Source of the DNA: Nocardioides lijunqiniae
Lineage (GTDB): Bacteria > Actinomycetota > Actinomycetes > Propionibacteriales > Nocardioidaceae
Assembly (NCBI RefSeq): GCF_015024225.1
Contig: NZ_JACJGM010000001.1
Location: 248,001-312,000, forward strand
Length of the DNA stretch: 64,000 bases
Direction of reading: 5' to 3'
Both the position numbers and the translations under genes were made by a program. Below the pieces are notes generated by a model. That model saw only the letters and a program-made list of their open reading frames with translations, was not told the origin of the DNA and searched no databases. The number at the start of each line of letters is the position of its first letter. Within the stretch, counting starts at the first letter, position 1. Of the stretch, positions 52,506-61,294 are shown one piece after another.

Positions 52506-52823
52506 TCAGGAGACCGGCGTGGGAGCGTCCTTGTCCTGGCCGTCGCGGCGCAGGCCCGGGGGAAGGTGGCCGGTCTGCTTGGCGTAGACGTGCGCCGCCT
52601 GGCGCGTGGCGAACATCCGGGCCAGGGCGATGAGCGTGCCGCTCACGGCGGCCCACGCCACGGCCTCCCAGACGTTGACGTCGGGGTCGGCCGGGTTGGC
52701 GGGCGGGTTCTTGCCCGTCGCCGCCTTCCACGAGGCGTTCAGCCCCTTCTTCGCCATGGCGGCGGCGCCGAGGGCGGAGGCGAGCGAGACGGCGGTGAAG
52801 AGCTTGGAGCTGTCGGAGGCCAT
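52506..52823 (-). CDS. DUF4235 family small membrane-associated protein
   Basis: The 105-residue protein starts MASDSSKLF and has one or two hydrophobic segments (FTAVSLASALGAAAMA near the N-terminus and AVAWAAVSGTLIALARMFA at about 60-78) separated by a basic and Pro-rich stretch. Its C-terminus is charged. This pattern is typical of the actinobacterial DUF4235 family, whose function is unknown. ATG 52823 is chosen to match the family N-terminus; the sequence upstream of it has no strong ribosome-binding site. It is divergent from the BTAD regulator gene. Confidence 0.75.
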   Translation of the reverse strand: MASDSSKLFTAVSLASALGAAAMAKKGLNASWKAATGKNPPANPADPDVNVWEAVAWAAVSGTLIALARMFATRQAAHVYAKQTGHLPPGLRRDGQDKDAPTPVS

Positions 52824-52896
52824 GGTCAGAGGTACCCAGGTGCTCGCGGTCGCATCCGAGTGGCGAAAAACCTCCGCGGTCACGACCTCGGTTTCC

Positions 52897-52902
52897 TAGG
52901 GT
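52897..52902 (+). promoter_or_regulatory. -10 element for the BTAD regulator gene
   Basis: TAGGGT ends six bases before GTG 52909, again the spacing of a leaderless transcript. Confidence 0.4.
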
Positions 52903-52908
52903 GGGGCG

Positions 52909-55900
52909 GTGCAGATCGCCGTCCTGGGACCCGTCGAGGTGCGAGACGGCGGTCGCGTGGTCGATCTCGGCACCCGGCGTCAGCGGGCCATCCTGGCGGC
53001 GCTCGCCATCGCTGAGGGCGCGCCGGTCCCGACCGGGACCGTCATCGCCCGGGTGTGGGGCGAGCACCCGCCCGCGGGGGCGCTCGCCACGCTGCACGGG
53101 TACGTCGCCGCGCTCAGGCGCGTGCTGGAGCCCGACCGCGCCCCTCGGGAGGCGCCCCGCGTGCTGGTCACCGTCGACGGGGGCTACGCGCTGCACGCAC
53201 CCCGGTCGGAGCGCGACGTCTCCGTGCTCGAGCAGGCCGTCGCCGGGGCGAGGGCCCTGCTGCAGGACGTGCCCGACCCGCTGCGGCCGCGGCCGGGTGG
53301 TCGGGGCGAGGACCCGCTGCTCCGGGCCTCCGCCGTGCTCGACCGGGCGCTGGCGCTGTGGCGCGGCGAGCCCTACCCGGAGCTGGGCGACGACCCGACC
53401 GCGGTGGCGGAGCGCGCGCGGCTCGGCGACCTCCTCGCCGCGGGTCAGGAGCTGCGCGTGGTCGCGGCCCTGGCGCTCGGCCGGCACGCCGAGACGGTGC
53501 CCGAGCTGAGGCGGATGACGTCGGCGCACCCGCTGCACGAGCGGTGGTGGGCACTGCTGGCCGTCGCGCTCGCGCGCAGCGGACGACAGGCGGAGGCGCT
53601 GTCCGCGCTGCAGTCCCTGCGCGGCCTGCTGGCCGACGAGCTGGGGGTGGATCCCAGCCAGGCGGTGCGCGAGCTGCACCTGGCGATCCTGCGCCAGGAC
53701 GCCTCGCTGGAGTGGGGTGACCGCGGGGCGAGCGCCCCGACGGCCGGCCTGGACCGGACCGAGGTCGCGCGCCAGGGCCGCTTCCGGGAGTCCCCGCCCG
53801 TGCCGCGCTGGCCGCTGGCCGGCCGTGCCGCCGAGACCGCCCGTCTCGGTGAGGTGCTGGCGGACGCCGCCGACGGGCGCCCGCACGTCGTCCTGCTCAC
53901 CGGAGAGGCCGGCGTCGGGAAGTCGCGTCTGGCCCACGAGGTCGCGCTCGCGGCCTTCGAGCAGGGCTTCACCGTCGCGGTGGGCCAGTGCTCCGTGGAC
54001 GGGCCGCCTCCGCTGTGGCCGTGGCGGTCCATCGCGACGGCGCTCGGCGAGCAGCTCCCCGACCCGCCCGAGGTCCAGGGACTGCTCGACACCGCGTCGG
54101 CCACGGACTTCGCGACGTGGGACGCGGTCGCCCGGGCGTTGTGCGGCACGGCGCGCACCAGCCCGCTGCTGCTGGTGATCGAGGACGTCCAGTGGGCCGA
54201 CGAGCCCACGCGCCGGCTGCTGGCGCACCTGCAGTCCGTCGCCCGGCACGAGCGGCTCTGCGTGCTCGTGACGGCGCGCGTCGACTCTCTCACCGACCAG
54301 GCCGTCAGCGGCCTGGCCGCCGAGCTGGCCCGCGGCCAGACCGTCCGCCTCGACCTGGGCGGGCTCCCGGAGGAGGATGCCGCCGCCCTCGTCGAGACGG
54401 TGGCGGGCGCCGCCGACCCCGGCTCGCTCCGCGCGCTGTGGGAGCGCACCTCCGGCAACCCCTTCTTCCTCACCGAGCTCGCGCTCTCGGGCGGCACGCT
54501 GTCGGGCTCTCTGTCCGACGTGGTCCTCAGCCGCCTGCGAGCGCTTCCCGAGACCACCGGGGCCGTCCTCGAGGCCGCTGCGGTGGTCGACGTCGTCTTC
54601 GACCTGGACCTGCTCAGCCTGATGGTCGAGCGCACCCCGGACCAGACCGTGGAGCTGCTGGGCCCCGCGCTCGAGGCCGGTCTCGTGGTCGACGAGGGCC
54701 GGGTCCACGCGGCCTACCGGTTCTCGCACGGCGTGGTGCGCGAGGCCCTGCACGACCAGCAGGCGCAGCAGACGCGAGCGGGCTGGCACCGCGCGGTCAG
54801 CCGGGTCCTCGAGGGCCACTCCGGGCTGCGCCGGCCCGACCAGCGAGCGGCGCTCGCCCACCACTGGGAGCTGGCGGGCTACGCCCATGTCGGGGAGGCG
54901 TGGCGCTCGGTGCTCGTCGCCGCCGAGCAGGCGCGCCTGGACGGCGCCTACGACGAGGAGGCCCGGCTGCTGCGCCGCGCGGTCGGGTGGCAGGAGCTCG
55001 ACCTCGGCAGCGGCGACGACCAGCGCTTCGAGCTGCTGATGATGCTCGCCGACGCGTGCCGCTGGAGCGCCGACTGGCAGGGCGTCTCCGACGCCGTGGA
55101 CGACGCGGTCTCCGTGGCCGAGCGGCTCGGCGACCCGGTCCTCGCGGCGCGTGCCGCGATCTCCACCATGGAGGGGGCGCTGTGGCAGGTGCGACCGTTC
55201 GGGGTGGTGCACCGGCCCGTCGTCGAGGCGCTGGAGCGTGCGCTGGTCGCGCTCCCGGAGGCCGAGCGCGGTCTGCGGTGCCGGGCCCAGCTGGCGCTGG
55301 CGATGGAGCTCTACTACGGCGGCGACTCCCCGCGCATCGACGCCCTGGTGGCGGAGGCCCTGGCCATCGCCGAGGCCGAGCACGACGAGCCGCGGCTGCG
55401 TGCGGTCGCCTACCTCGGCGCGTTCTCCGCGCGCTCGCGCGCCGACGCGGTGCTCGACCGCGCCGGCTACGTCGCCTCGGCGCGCGCGGCCGCCGAGGCG
55501 GCCGGCGACACCCGCCTGCGGCTGCTGGCCGACGCGCTGGGTGTCTCGGTGGCGAGCGAGCTGGGCGACGCCGCGGCCGTGCGCGCGGCGCTGCCGCACC
55601 TGAGCGACCAGTGCCGCCGACGTGGCCTGGCCACCGCGGAGGCGTTCCTCCGCGTGCTGGAGGTGCCGTGGCTGACGATGTGGGGAGAGCTGGAGCAGGC
55701 CGACGCGTCCCTCGCGCGGCTCGGCGAGCTGGCGCAGCGGCTCCGGATGCCCAACCTGGTCGACGCGCTGACGGTGACGACGGTCGCACGGGGGATGCTG
55801 GCCGGCGACTACGACCGGCTCGTGGAGACGATGGCCGACCTCGCCGGCGACACGACCATCCCCGCGGGACCCGTGGCCGTGGTGGTGCTCCTGCGCGCCG

Positions 55901-56271
55901 GTCGGGTCGAGGCGGCGCGCGCTCTCCACGAGCACCAGGGTGTCGATCTCGCCGGCGGCGACGTGCTCACCACCTTCGTCGGCCTGGTGTACGCCTGCCT
56001 GGCCTGCGAGATCGCCCTGGGGCTCGGGGACAGCGACCTCGCCGCGGCGGCGTACCCCCTCGCGGCGCCGTACGCCGGACGCATGTGCGCGGCCGGGAGC
56101 GCGGTGCCCCTCGGGCCGGTCGACGCCTTCCTGGCCTGGGGCGCGGCCGCGCTGGGGGACCACGAGGCGGCGTCGGCACACGCCGACGCCGCCGTCGCCC
56201 TCGCCCGCGAGTGGGGGCTGGCGCGGGTGGAGGCCGAGCTGCTGGCGACGCGGCGCCGCTACACGATCTGA
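52909..56271 (+). CDS. BTAD/SARP-type transcriptional regulator with AAA ATPase domain
   Basis: The 1,120-residue protein has an OmpR-like winged helix (about 1-90, LGPVEVRDGGRVVDLG and HGYVAALRRVLEP), a bacterial transcriptional activation domain (about 95-265), and an AAA/NB-ARC-like ATPase (about 300-600) with Walker A LTGEAGVGKSRLAHE and Walker B LLLVIEDVQWADE. The remaining 500 residues are helical repeats of TPR type. Large proteins of this kind resemble AfsR and activate genes by binding 7-bp direct repeats 11 bp apart. GTG 52909 is six bases after a -10. No biosynthetic cluster is adjacent; a set of such repeats occurs at 59094-59165. Confidence 0.9.
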   Translation: MQIAVLGPVEVRDGGRVVDLGTRRQRAILAALAIAEGAPVPTGTVIARVWGEHPPAGALATLHGYVAALRRVLEPDRAPREAPRVLVTVDGGYALHAPRSERDVSVLEQAVAGARALLQDVPDPLRPRPGGRGEDPLLRASAVLDRALALWRGEPYPELGDDPTAVAERARLGDLLAAGQELRVVAALALGRHAETVPELRRMTSAHPLHERWWALLAVALARSGRQAEALSALQSLRGLLADELGVDPSQAVRELHLAILRQDASLEWGDRGASAPTAGLDRTEVARQGRFRESPPVPRWPLAGRAAETARLGEVLADAADGRPHVVLLTGEAGVGKSRLAHEVALAAFEQGFTVAVGQCSVDGPPPLWPWRSIATALGEQLPDPPEVQGLLDTASATDFATWDAVARALCGTARTSPLLLVIEDVQWADEPTRRLLAHLQSVARHERLCVLVTARVDSLTDQAVSGLAAELARGQTVRLDLGGLPEEDAAALVETVAGAADPGSLRALWERTSGNPFFLTELALSGGTLSGSLSDVVLSRLRALPETTGAVLEAAAVVDVVFDLDLLSLMVERTPDQTVELLGPALEAGLVVDEGRVHAAYRFSHGVVREALHDQQAQQTRAGWHRAVSRVLEGHSGLRRPDQRAALAHHWELAGYAHVGEAWRSVLVAAEQARLDGAYDEEARLLRRAVGWQELDLGSGDDQRFELLMMLADACRWSADWQGVSDAVDDAVSVAERLGDPVLAARAAISTMEGALWQVRPFGVVHRPVVEALERALVALPEAERGLRCRAQLALAMELYYGGDSPRIDALVAEALAIAEAEHDEPRLRAVAYLGAFSARSRADAVLDRAGYVASARAAAEAAGDTRLRLLADALGVSVASELGDAAAVRAALPHLSDQCRRRGLATAEAFLRVLEVPWLTMWGELEQADASLARLGELAQRLRMPNLVDALTVTTVARGMLAGDYDRLVETMADLAGDTTIPAGPVAVVVLLRAGRVEAARALHEHQGVDLAGGDVLTTFVGLVYACLACEIALGLGDSDLAAAAYPLAAPYAGRMCAAGSAVPLGPVDAFLAWGAAALGDHEAASAHADAAVALAREWGLARVEAELLATRRRYTI

Positions 56272-56615
56272 CCGGCGCGGCGCCGGTCGTCGGGCGCGAG
56301 CGTGAGCAGCAGGTCGCGCACGGTGCGGCGTGGGCGTGCGCCCACGATGGAGAGCACCAGCTCGCCGCAGTCGAAGACCAGCAGCGTGGGGAGCCCGGTC
56401 ACCCGGTAGGCGGCCGCGGTCACCGGGTGGGCGTCGACGTCCAGGCGGACGAACTGCATCCAGTCCAGCTCCGTCGCCAGCTCGTCCAGGACCGGCCCGA
56501 CCTGGCGGCACGGCCCGCACCAGTTGGCGTGGAAGTCGACGAGCACCGGCGTCACCGAGCCCAGGACCACGTCGCCGAAGTCGGTGTCGCCGACCGGGGT
56601 CACGATGCCGTTCAC
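56259..56615 (-). CDS. Thioredoxin
   Basis: The 118-residue protein is a single thioredoxin domain with the active site WCGPC (C33 and C36) and the cis-proline loop TGLPTLLVF. It performs disulfide exchange in the cytoplasm; there is no signal peptide. The GTG start overlaps the hemerythrin stop by four bases (GTGA), so it is the last gene of a four-gene operon. Its last 13 bases overlap the 3' end of the convergent BTAD gene. Pairing with hemerythrin and an SRPBCC protein suggests a redox or O2/NO-related role. Confidence 0.88.
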   Translation of the reverse strand: MNGIVTPVGDTDFGDVVLGSVTPVLVDFHANWCGPCRQVGPVLDELATELDWMQFVRLDVDAHPVTAAAYRVTGLPTLLVFDCGELVLSIVGARPRRTVRDLLLTLAPDDRRRAGQIV

Positions 56616-57328
56616 GCGCCCACGCCCGCGGGCACGTGGGCGAAGGCCGCCCGCTCCAGCCGACCGAACCGGGGTCGTCCCAGGCGCAGCACGGCCCGGA
56701 GCACGAGGCCCGCCTCCGCCAGGAGTGGACCCGACACGTCCTCCGGCAGGTCCTCCACGCACCAGGGCAGCAGCCGCAGCAGGTCGCCGGGGGCCAGGCC
56801 TCCGCGGAACTTGCTGCGCTCGACGTCCGACCACTCCTCCCCGGGCACGTAGCGCTGGAGGATCGCGATCGCGTCGCGCTCCTCGTGCCCGAGGTGGGCG
56901 CCGAGGTCGTCGCGGGCCCGCGCCAGGTCGGCGGCGAGCCCGGCGCGCACCGTCGCGGACGGCGCGCCCGCCAGCGAGGAGAAGCCGCTGTGGACCGCCT
57001 CCAGCAACGGGTCGATGGCGGCGTGCTCGGACTCCATCGCGTCCAGCACGCGGGCGGCGGCGCGGTCGCCGGCGGTGTCTACCTTGGCGCGCAGCAGCGG
57101 CCAGAGGTGCTCGTCCTCCTTGTGGTGGTGGTCGTGGAGCAGGCGGGCGAACAGGTCCCAGCGCTCGAGCAGCGCCCGCCAGGTGCGGCGCTCGTCGAGC
57201 GGGGTGAGGTGCACGGCCTCGACGAAGCGCCTGAGGTCGCGCCGGAAGCCGTGGTGCAGCACGTACATCATCGACAGGTCGGCGGGGCCGGTCGGGGCGG
57301 CGGCCTGGCCGGGGAGCAGCGTGGTCAC
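56612..57328 (-). CDS. Hemerythrin HHE-domain protein
   Basis: The 238-residue protein has a four-helix hemerythrin fold in residues about 20-160. Iron ligands are visible in MYVLHHGFRRD, LLHDHHHKEDEHLWP, MESEHAAIDPL and HLGHEERDAI, giving the His/Glu set for a di-iron centre. The last 70 residues are a helical extension. Such proteins bind O2, NO or iron, or repair iron-sulfur centres. The GTG start overlaps the SRPBCC stop (GTGA) and its stop overlaps the thioredoxin start. Confidence 0.87.
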   Translation of the reverse strand: MTTLLPGQAAAPTGPADLSMMYVLHHGFRRDLRRFVEAVHLTPLDERRTWRALLERWDLFARLLHDHHHKEDEHLWPLLRAKVDTAGDRAAARVLDAMESEHAAIDPLLEAVHSGFSSLAGAPSATVRAGLAADLARARDDLGAHLGHEERDAIAILQRYVPGEEWSDVERSKFRGGLAPGDLLRLLPWCVEDLPEDVSGPLLAEAGLVLRAVLRLGRPRFGRLERAAFAHVPAGVGA

Positions 57329-57804
57329 GGGTGGACTCCTTCGGAGGGTCGGTCGCGGTGCTGGAGGAGCACCTGCGGTAGGCGGAGCAGGTCCGCGTGG
57401 TCGGCGCGGCGGTAGGAGGGGGTGAGCACCGGCGCGAAGGGGCGCAGCGCCCCCACCAGCCGGACGTGCGTGGTCGTCGTGACCTCGCAGTGCTCGTCGT
57501 CGACGAGCGTGACCCGGCGGGTGCCCCTCACGAGCACCGCGCCGGACCCGCCGTCGTACGACGCACTCAGGGGGGTGGTGCGTCGTACGACGGTCTCGGT
57601 GCGGAAGGTGAGCCCCGCGAAGCGGAGCTCCTCCCGCAGGACCTGACCGGGGATCGCGCGCCCCGGCGGATCACAGGTGAAGCGCAGGACCTGGGCGCGC
57701 CACTGCGGGTCGTTGCCCCAGTCCAGGACGTAGTCGGCGACGACGCCGGCGGGCAGGGGCACCCGCACCGAGGACGCGAACGTCGCCTCCCGGCCGGCGC
57801 TCAT
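57325..57804 (-). CDS. SRPBCC (START-like) domain protein
   Basis: The 159-residue protein has a SRPBCC/polyketide-cyclase-like fold: SVRVPLPAGVVADYVLDWGNDPQWRA (N-terminal strand and helix), GLTFRTETVVRR, and a C-terminal helix that is Arg-rich. Such domains bind hydrophobic ligands. No specific ligand can be given. ATG 57804 overlaps the beta-propeller gene stop (ATGA) and the stop overlaps the hemerythrin start (GTGA), making it the second gene of a coupled four-gene operon. Confidence 0.72.
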   Translation of the reverse strand: MSAGREATFASSVRVPLPAGVVADYVLDWGNDPQWRAQVLRFTCDPPGRAIPGQVLREELRFAGLTFRTETVVRRTTPLSASYDGGSGAVLVRGTRRVTLVDDEHCEVTTTTHVRLVGALRPFAPVLTPSYRRADHADLLRLPQVLLQHRDRPSEGVHP

Positions 57805-59042
57805 CGCCGCACCCGCACGGGGCGCGAGGTCGCGGTGGCCGAGCCGTGCCCGGCCTTGCGGGCGGTCGCCCGGACCGTGAGGACCCTGCCGCGGTCGCGT
57901 CGGGCGACGCGGTGCGCGGCTCCTCGGCCGACGACCTTGCCGCCGCGCAGCCACTGCAGGACCACCTGTGCCCCGGGCACGTTCCAGGCGCCGGGGCGGG
58001 CGCGCAGGGTGCGGCCCACCACCGCCTTGCCGGAGATCGCGGGTCGCCGGGTGCTGCGCAGCGCCACGGGCGCCGGTGCGGTCAGCGTGGCGGGGGACCA
58101 GTGCGGCTCGGAGCCACCCGGCAGCACGAGCCGCGACGGGACGGAGCAGTCGCGGGCCCCGGAGCGGGTCCAGATCCCGTCGCTCTCCTGCCAGGCCAGC
58201 GAGTCGCTGTCCGGCGCCCAGGTCGGGTGGGTGATGCCGGAGACCGGCCCGACCTGGCACAGCAGGTCCGGAGCAGCAGGTGGGGGGCCGCTGCGGGCGT
58301 CGCCGGACACCGCGAACCACACGAGGCTGGGCGGTCCGCCGTCGGCGAAGATCCCGGCGAGCAGACGCCCGTCGCGGCTCAGCTCGGTGTCGTCGAAGTC
58401 GCCGGTGGAGGCGCCGAACCAGTGCTCCGGCGCAGACCCGAGGTCGTGGAGGTTGACGTGGGAGCCGGCGCCGCCGTGCTGCAGGGTCCGCCCGTTGCCC
58501 ACCCACGAGGGATCCCAGAAGAACGTCGTGGCGTGCGGCGCCGGGTCGGTGAGCCGGTCGGCGGCGGTGTAGCCGGTGGCGGAGCGGAAGCCGGTGCCGG
58601 GGCCCAGGTGCCTGGTGAAGGTGTAGGCGATCCGACGGCCGTCGGGGGAGATCGCCGCGTCGACGGGCATGCCGTCGATCCGGGTGCCCATGGACGTCGG
58701 GAGCGACCCGGGGTTCAGCCGGTTCAGGACGCGGCCGTGCTGGGTCATCCGGACCAGGTCCTGGACGTGGGTCGCGACGACGGTGCCGGCATCGGACTGC
58801 GTGGGGGAGCCGTAGGGGAAGGCGGCGGTCCCGTCGTGGGTGAGCGGACGGGCGCCGGAGCCGTCGCCCCGAGCGATCCACACGTCGTGGGACCGGATGA
58901 AGACGATCGTGCCGGCGGCGGTGCCGGTGCGCGAGGCGCCGGCGCCGCTGCCCGGGACGTGCGCCGAGGACGGGCCGGGCGCCGCGCCGAGCGCGGTCAG
59001 CGCCACGACGCCGGCCACGAGGGCCTGGGTGGTGCGGGACAT
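57801..59042 (-). CDS. Secreted TolB/WD40-like beta-propeller protein
   Basis: The 413-residue protein has a signal peptide (cleavage near PSSAH, residue 27) and repeated propeller blades with ISPDGRRIAYTFTR, LSRDGRLLAGIF and WAPDSDSLAWQE. The last 90 residues form an Ig-like fold (VVGRTLRARPGAW, then RVARRDRGRVLTVRA). It has no catalytic motif; propellers of this type bind peptides or act as scaffolds. It starts the operon continuing with SRPBCC, hemerythrin and thioredoxin genes. The upstream region shares a set of 11-bp-spaced heptamers with the divergent Ig-repeat gene. Confidence 0.8.
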   Translation of the reverse strand: MSRTTQALVAGVVALTALGAAPGPSSAHVPGSGAGASRTGTAAGTIVFIRSHDVWIARGDGSGARPLTHDGTAAFPYGSPTQSDAGTVVATHVQDLVRMTQHGRVLNRLNPGSLPTSMGTRIDGMPVDAAISPDGRRIAYTFTRHLGPGTGFRSATGYTAADRLTDPAPHATTFFWDPSWVGNGRTLQHGGAGSHVNLHDLGSAPEHWFGASTGDFDDTELSRDGRLLAGIFADGGPPSLVWFAVSGDARSGPPPAAPDLLCQVGPVSGITHPTWAPDSDSLAWQESDGIWTRSGARDCSVPSRLVLPGGSEPHWSPATLTAPAPVALRSTRRPAISGKAVVGRTLRARPGAWNVPGAQVVLQWLRGGKVVGRGAAHRVARRDRGRVLTVRATARKAGHGSATATSRPVRVRR

Positions 59043-59093
59043 GGGTGCTCCAGGGAGGTCGGTGACTGGTCGGTCCGAGAGTGGGCCGGGCCC

Positions 59094-59165
59094 CTGGGGT
59101 CGCACTGGGACCGCTCTGGGAGCGGTCCGGAGCGGCGTCCCAGCGGCGTCCCAGGGCTGCCCCAG
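59094..59165. promoter_or_regulatory. Six CTGGGAC-like heptamers at 11-bp pitch in a divergent region
   Basis: On the plus strand CTGGGGT (59094), CTGGGAC (59105) and CTGGGAG (59116) repeat every 11 bp with 4-bp spacers. On the minus strand CTGGGGC (59165-59159), CTGGGAC (59154-59148) and CTGGGAC (59143-59137) do the same. The two triplets face each other. Heptamers at this pitch are the site type used by SARP/AfsR regulators. No clear -10 follows either triplet. Confidence 0.6.
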
Positions 59166-59210
59166 CGGCCCCGCGCACGCTCGGGCCTCCTCCACCAGAA
59201 AGAGACGGAC

Positions 59211-60818
59211 ATGTCTGCACCTCCGACCCCTTCCCGTCGCGGCGCCCTCGCGCTGCTGGCCGGCCTCCTGCCGCTCGCCACCGTGCTCGGCCTGCTTCCG
59301 GCGGCCTCCGCCGTCGCCGAGCCCCCCGGCGGCGGCGAGGCGCCTCCCCTCGTCGTGACCGTCACCAAGACCGAGGACCCGCGCTACGGCGACGACCTGG
59401 TGTTCAGCGTCCGCAGCACCGGCAGCGAGCAGACCGCCACGGTCCTGCAGGGCGACGAGGTGCTCGCGTCGAAGGAGATGGCGGCGAACACCGCGCGCTT
59501 CGCGATCCCGACGCTCGGTCGCTTCCGGGCCGGGACCGAGTACCGGCTGAAGGTCCTCGTCGCCACCGAGACCTCGTCCGGGGAGAGCCAGCTGACGGTG
59601 AGGCCGTGGTTCATCGGCGCCCATGTCACCGTCGCCAGCCCGACGATCAGCTACAGCGCCCCGCTCTTCGGGGACCTGGTCCCGGACCGCGACACCGCGG
59701 TCGAGCCCGGTGGCGGCACCATGTCGATGTTCCAGGGCGGATCGGTGCGCAGCACCTACGCCATCCGCCGCGACGGCACCTTCGCGCTACGGGACCTGGG
59801 CATGACGCCGGGCGCCTATCCCCAGGCCCACGTGTACTACTCCGGCGACGCGGACTACGGCGCGACCTCGGTCGGCATGGGCTCGTTCCTCGGCGAGGTC
59901 ACCGTCGTCAGGATGCCGACGACCACCGCGGCCGGCATCAGCAGCTCCGTGGTCACCCAGGGCGACCCGGTCTCGATCCTGGGGTCCGCGCGCTCCGCGG
60001 ACCCGGGCACCGTGGCCGACGTCGAGGGCGACCTCGTCGTGTCGGCCGCGCCGGTCGGCTCGCAGGACTTCACCGAGATCGCCCGCGCTGCCTACCCCGG
60101 CGGCAACCAGGCGCTCGGGGTCCCGCTGACCGAGTGGGCGAGCGGGCGCACCGGCAGCTGGACGATCCGGGTCGGGCACTCCGGCACCGACATCTCCTCG
60201 CCCTCGGTCGCCGAGGACCTGCGGCTGAGGATCGACGCCGCGAGCGCCGTGGCGACGTCGACCGGGCTCACGCTCGACCGCACCACGACGACGGCGTACG
60301 GCGCCCCGGTCACCGCCACGGCGCGGGTGACCTCGGCCGACGGCAGCGTCCCGTCCGGTGACCTGGCCTTCGTGGTCGGCGGCGCACGCGTCGCGACCGT
60401 CCCGGTGCGTCCCGACGGCAGCGCCGTCGCGAGGATCCCGGCCGGTGCCGCCGGCACGCGCGCGGTGTCCGCGACGTACTTGGGGACGTCCACCCACGCG
60501 GGGTCGTCGAGCCGGGTGCTGCCGGTCCGGGTGGCCAGGACCGGCTCGCGCACCACCGTCGCCGCGGCGAAGGTCCGCGCGCGCAGGGCCCGGCTCGGCA
60601 TCCAGGTCGCGTCGACGGCGCCCGTCGCCGGCACGGTGGTGGTGCGCCTGGGCAGCAGGGTCGTCGCCCGAGGGGTGCTGAGGACGTCCGCTCGCGGTCG
60701 GCTGGTGCTGGTGACCAAGCGCCTTCCGGCCGGACGGCGCACGCTCGTCGTCAGCTATGCCGGCTCGCGCGACGTGTCGCCGTCCCGGTCCCGCCGGCTC
60801 GTGGTGCGGGTGCGCTGA
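59211..60818 (+). CDS. Secreted Ig-like repeat protein
   Basis: The 535-residue protein has a signal peptide (about 1-40, ending AASAVAE) followed by four or five beta-sandwich domains of the bacterial Ig-like/BIg3 type. The last repeats contain RVTSADGSVPSGDLAFVVGG, ATYLGTSTHAGSSS and LGSRVVARGVLRTSARG. No enzyme motif or wall anchor is seen. It may be an adhesin or envelope structural protein. ATG 59211 has the AGAGACGG sequence just upstream. It is divergent from the beta-propeller operon and shares its regulatory region. Confidence 0.8.
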   Translation: MSAPPTPSRRGALALLAGLLPLATVLGLLPAASAVAEPPGGGEAPPLVVTVTKTEDPRYGDDLVFSVRSTGSEQTATVLQGDEVLASKEMAANTARFAIPTLGRFRAGTEYRLKVLVATETSSGESQLTVRPWFIGAHVTVASPTISYSAPLFGDLVPDRDTAVEPGGGTMSMFQGGSVRSTYAIRRDGTFALRDLGMTPGAYPQAHVYYSGDADYGATSVGMGSFLGEVTVVRMPTTTAAGISSSVVTQGDPVSILGSARSADPGTVADVEGDLVVSAAPVGSQDFTEIARAAYPGGNQALGVPLTEWASGRTGSWTIRVGHSGTDISSPSVAEDLRLRIDAASAVATSTGLTLDRTTTTAYGAPVTATARVTSADGSVPSGDLAFVVGGARVATVPVRPDGSAVARIPAGAAGTRAVSATYLGTSTHAGSSSRVLPVRVARTGSRTTVAAAKVRARRARLGIQVASTAPVAGTVVVRLGSRVVARGVLRTSARGRLVLVTKRLPAGRRTLVVSYAGSRDVSPSRSRRLVVRVR

Positions 60819-60836
60819 CGCGGGTGCGCCGCCTCC

Positions 60837-61241
60837 TCAGACGGCGGAGGAGGACATGAAGCGCTCGACCTCGATGCGGATGGCGACGCGGGTGGGGTTC
60901 TCGCGGGGGGTGCGGTAGCGCGAGGCGTACCGCTCGCAGGCGCGGGCCACCGACGCCGGGTCGCTGACGACGGTGGCGTGCCCCTCGAGGGTCGACCAGC
61001 GGCCGCCGTCGACCTGGCACGCGGCGACGATGCCGCCGCCGGCGACGTTGCGGGCCTTGCGGGACACGTCGTTGGTGATCACCCAGGCGCAGCGCTGCTC
61101 CACGTCGAGGGCCACCCCGACCGGGACGACGTGGGGCCGGCCGTCCGGCCGCAGCGTCGTGAGCGTGCACAGGTGCCGCTCGGTCCAGAAGTCCAGCAGC
61201 GGCTGGGGGAACGCGTCCCAGCCGGGTCGCCACGAGGTCAT
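60837..61241 (-). CDS. PPOX-class flavin/F420-dependent oxidoreductase family protein
   Basis: The 134-residue protein has a split-barrel pyridoxamine-5'-phosphate-oxidase-like fold: LCTLTTLRPDGRPHVVPVGVALD, ITNDVSRKARNVAGGG and the C-terminal VAIRIEVERFMSS. In actinobacteria this group often uses coenzyme F420. The reaction is unknown. ATG 61241 is six bases after a TAGGCT -10 element, implying a leaderless mRNA. It is separated from the convergent Ig-repeat gene by 18 bases. Confidence 0.83.
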   Translation of the reverse strand: MTSWRPGWDAFPQPLLDFWTERHLCTLTTLRPDGRPHVVPVGVALDVEQRCAWVITNDVSRKARNVAGGGIVAACQVDGGRWSTLEGHATVVSDPASVARACERYASRYRTPRENPTRVAIRIEVERFMSSSAV

Positions 61242-61247
61242 GCCGAG

Positions 61248-61253
61248 AGCCTA
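61248..61253 (-). promoter_or_regulatory. -10 element for the PPOX gene
   Basis: TAGGCT on the minus strand ends six bases before ATG 61241; a leaderless start is likely. Confidence 0.45.
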
Positions 61254-61294
61254 GGGCCTCGTTGACGTGCCCGTCGGCCCGGCTGGGAGGGGCC

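Noticed and set aside
52480..56520. A 4-kb minus-strand open frame opposite the BTAD regulator
   Set aside because: The plus strand encodes a full BTAD-AAA protein with Walker motifs and good codon pattern. The reverse frame has low-complexity translation and no motif.
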